Shown here in pieces: positions 41,452 through 41,778 of a stretch of DNA of 41,778 nucleotides. Both the position numbers and the translations under genes were made by a program. Source of the stretch: Coriobacteriia bacterium (GTDB lineage: Bacteria; Actinomycetota; Coriobacteriia; Anaerosomatales; PALSA-660); assembly GCA_025361445.1 (NCBI GenBank), contig JANYLP010000111.1, positions 1-41,778 on the forward strand, read 5' to 3'. The first letter of the stretch is position 1; the number at the start of each line of letters is the position of its first letter. The notes under the pieces are model-generated. The model was not told the DNA's origin. It did no database searches and saw only the letters and a program-made list of their open reading frames with translations.

Positions 41452-41778
41452 ATGACCACTCAGACGCCTCCGCTCCTGCAACTGACCGACTGCGTCGTCG
41501 TCCGCGACGGGCGCGCGATCCTGTCGGTCGACTCGCTGACGCTCGCCGCCGGAGAGCACGTCGCTATCCTCGGTCCGAACGGTGCGGGGAAGTCCACGCT
41601 CATCCGGCTGCTCACCCGCGACGTCCGCCCGCTCGCACACGATGACGGCTCCCCCGCTGTGGTCCTGCTCGGGCACGAACGCTGGGCTATTGCGGACGCG
41701 CGCAAAGTCATGGGCGTGGTGTCGAACGCGCTGCAAGACGACTATGCGGTGGGTGTGCCCGTGCGCGACACCGTTACG
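41452..41778 (+). CDS. ABC transporter ATP-binding protein, N-terminal part (cut by window edge)
   Basis: 109 codons of an ABC ATPase. Walker A GPNGAGKST lies at about residues 41-49, after LQLTDCVVVRDGRAILSVDSLTLAAGEH in parts (residues 9-35). The Q-loop region is reached (VMGVVSNALQDDY), where a Gln is expected in a slightly different context. The signature, Walker B and H-loop lie beyond the right edge. It resembles the short single-domain ATPases that pair with unknown permeases or act as ModF-type proteins; the transported substrate cannot be told. It is divergent from the dioxygenase. Confidence 0.9.
   Translation, partial: MTTQTPPLLQLTDCVVVRDGRAILSVDSLTLAAGEHVAILGPNGAGKSTLIRLLTRDVRPLAHDDGSPAVVLLGHERWAIADARKVMGVVSNALQDDYAVGVPVRDTVT

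Overview
The window looks like chromosomal DNA of a high-GC (by eye about two thirds G+C), anaerobic, Gram-positive-type bacterium. The features pointing that way are frequent GTG starts with 4-base GTGA/ATGA overlaps, a coupled lysC-asd pair, recR-ybaB-dnaX beside an SRP RNA, a four-subunit pyruvate:ferredoxin oxidoreductase, nickel-enzyme maturation genes and two probable leaderless genes. A deep-branching actinobacterium of the Coriobacteriia type fits best; this is inference, since no rRNA or tRNA is present.

Layout. (1) 1-4316: the N-terminal two thirds or so of Lon on the minus strand, then a rightward unit of a PIN-TM-TPR fusion, trxB, trxA and a small coiled protein, closed by a 14-bp hairpin terminator. 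(2) 4296-12892: a nickel and [NiFe]-hydrogenase-maturation unit: CDF exporter, NikR, a CbiMQO/NikMQO ECF importer with a His-rich ATPase tail, a zinc-ribbon HEPN-like protein, hypF, hypC and hypD. A possible NikR-type operator overlaps the promoter. (3) 12981-15235: a minus-strand secreted Ca-repeat/DUF5666-like gene separates hypCD from hypE. (4) 15236-18709: an EamA transporter, a glucose-6-phosphate isomerase and a putative lipoprotein. (5) 18747-22914, minus: a tightly packed TauE-GNAT-LytS kinase-LytTR regulator-phosphoesterase operon. (6) 22925-27698, minus: a glycosyltransferase, the radical SAM enzyme AmrS, a ferredoxin/[FeFe]-hydrogenase-like/GGDEF fusion and a QueT-type transporter. 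(7) 27824-32010, minus: asd, lysC and an HD-GYP phosphodiesterase. (8) 32140-35173, minus: porGDAB. (9) 35393-38350, minus: recR, ybaB, dnaX and SRP RNA. (10) 38558-39898: two secreted or lipid-anchored proteins in visibly lower-GC DNA. (11) 40097-41778: a PEBP-like protein, a DODA-type dioxygenase and the start of an ABC ATPase.

How the genes fit together. Nickel import, export, sensing and the HypFCD(E) CN-ligand pathway are co-located, but hypA, hypB and hydrogenase structural genes are not in the window. Low-potential metabolism is represented by Por, ferredoxin domains and a hydrogenase-like redox sensor fused to a diguanylate cyclase. An HD-GYP phosphodiesterase lies about 3 kb from that cyclase, so local c-di-GMP control is plausible. 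The most unusual items are the hydrogenase-like/GGDEF fusion, the membrane-tethered PIN-TPR protein coupled to thioredoxin reductase, and the zinc-ribbon HEPN protein inside the nickel operon.
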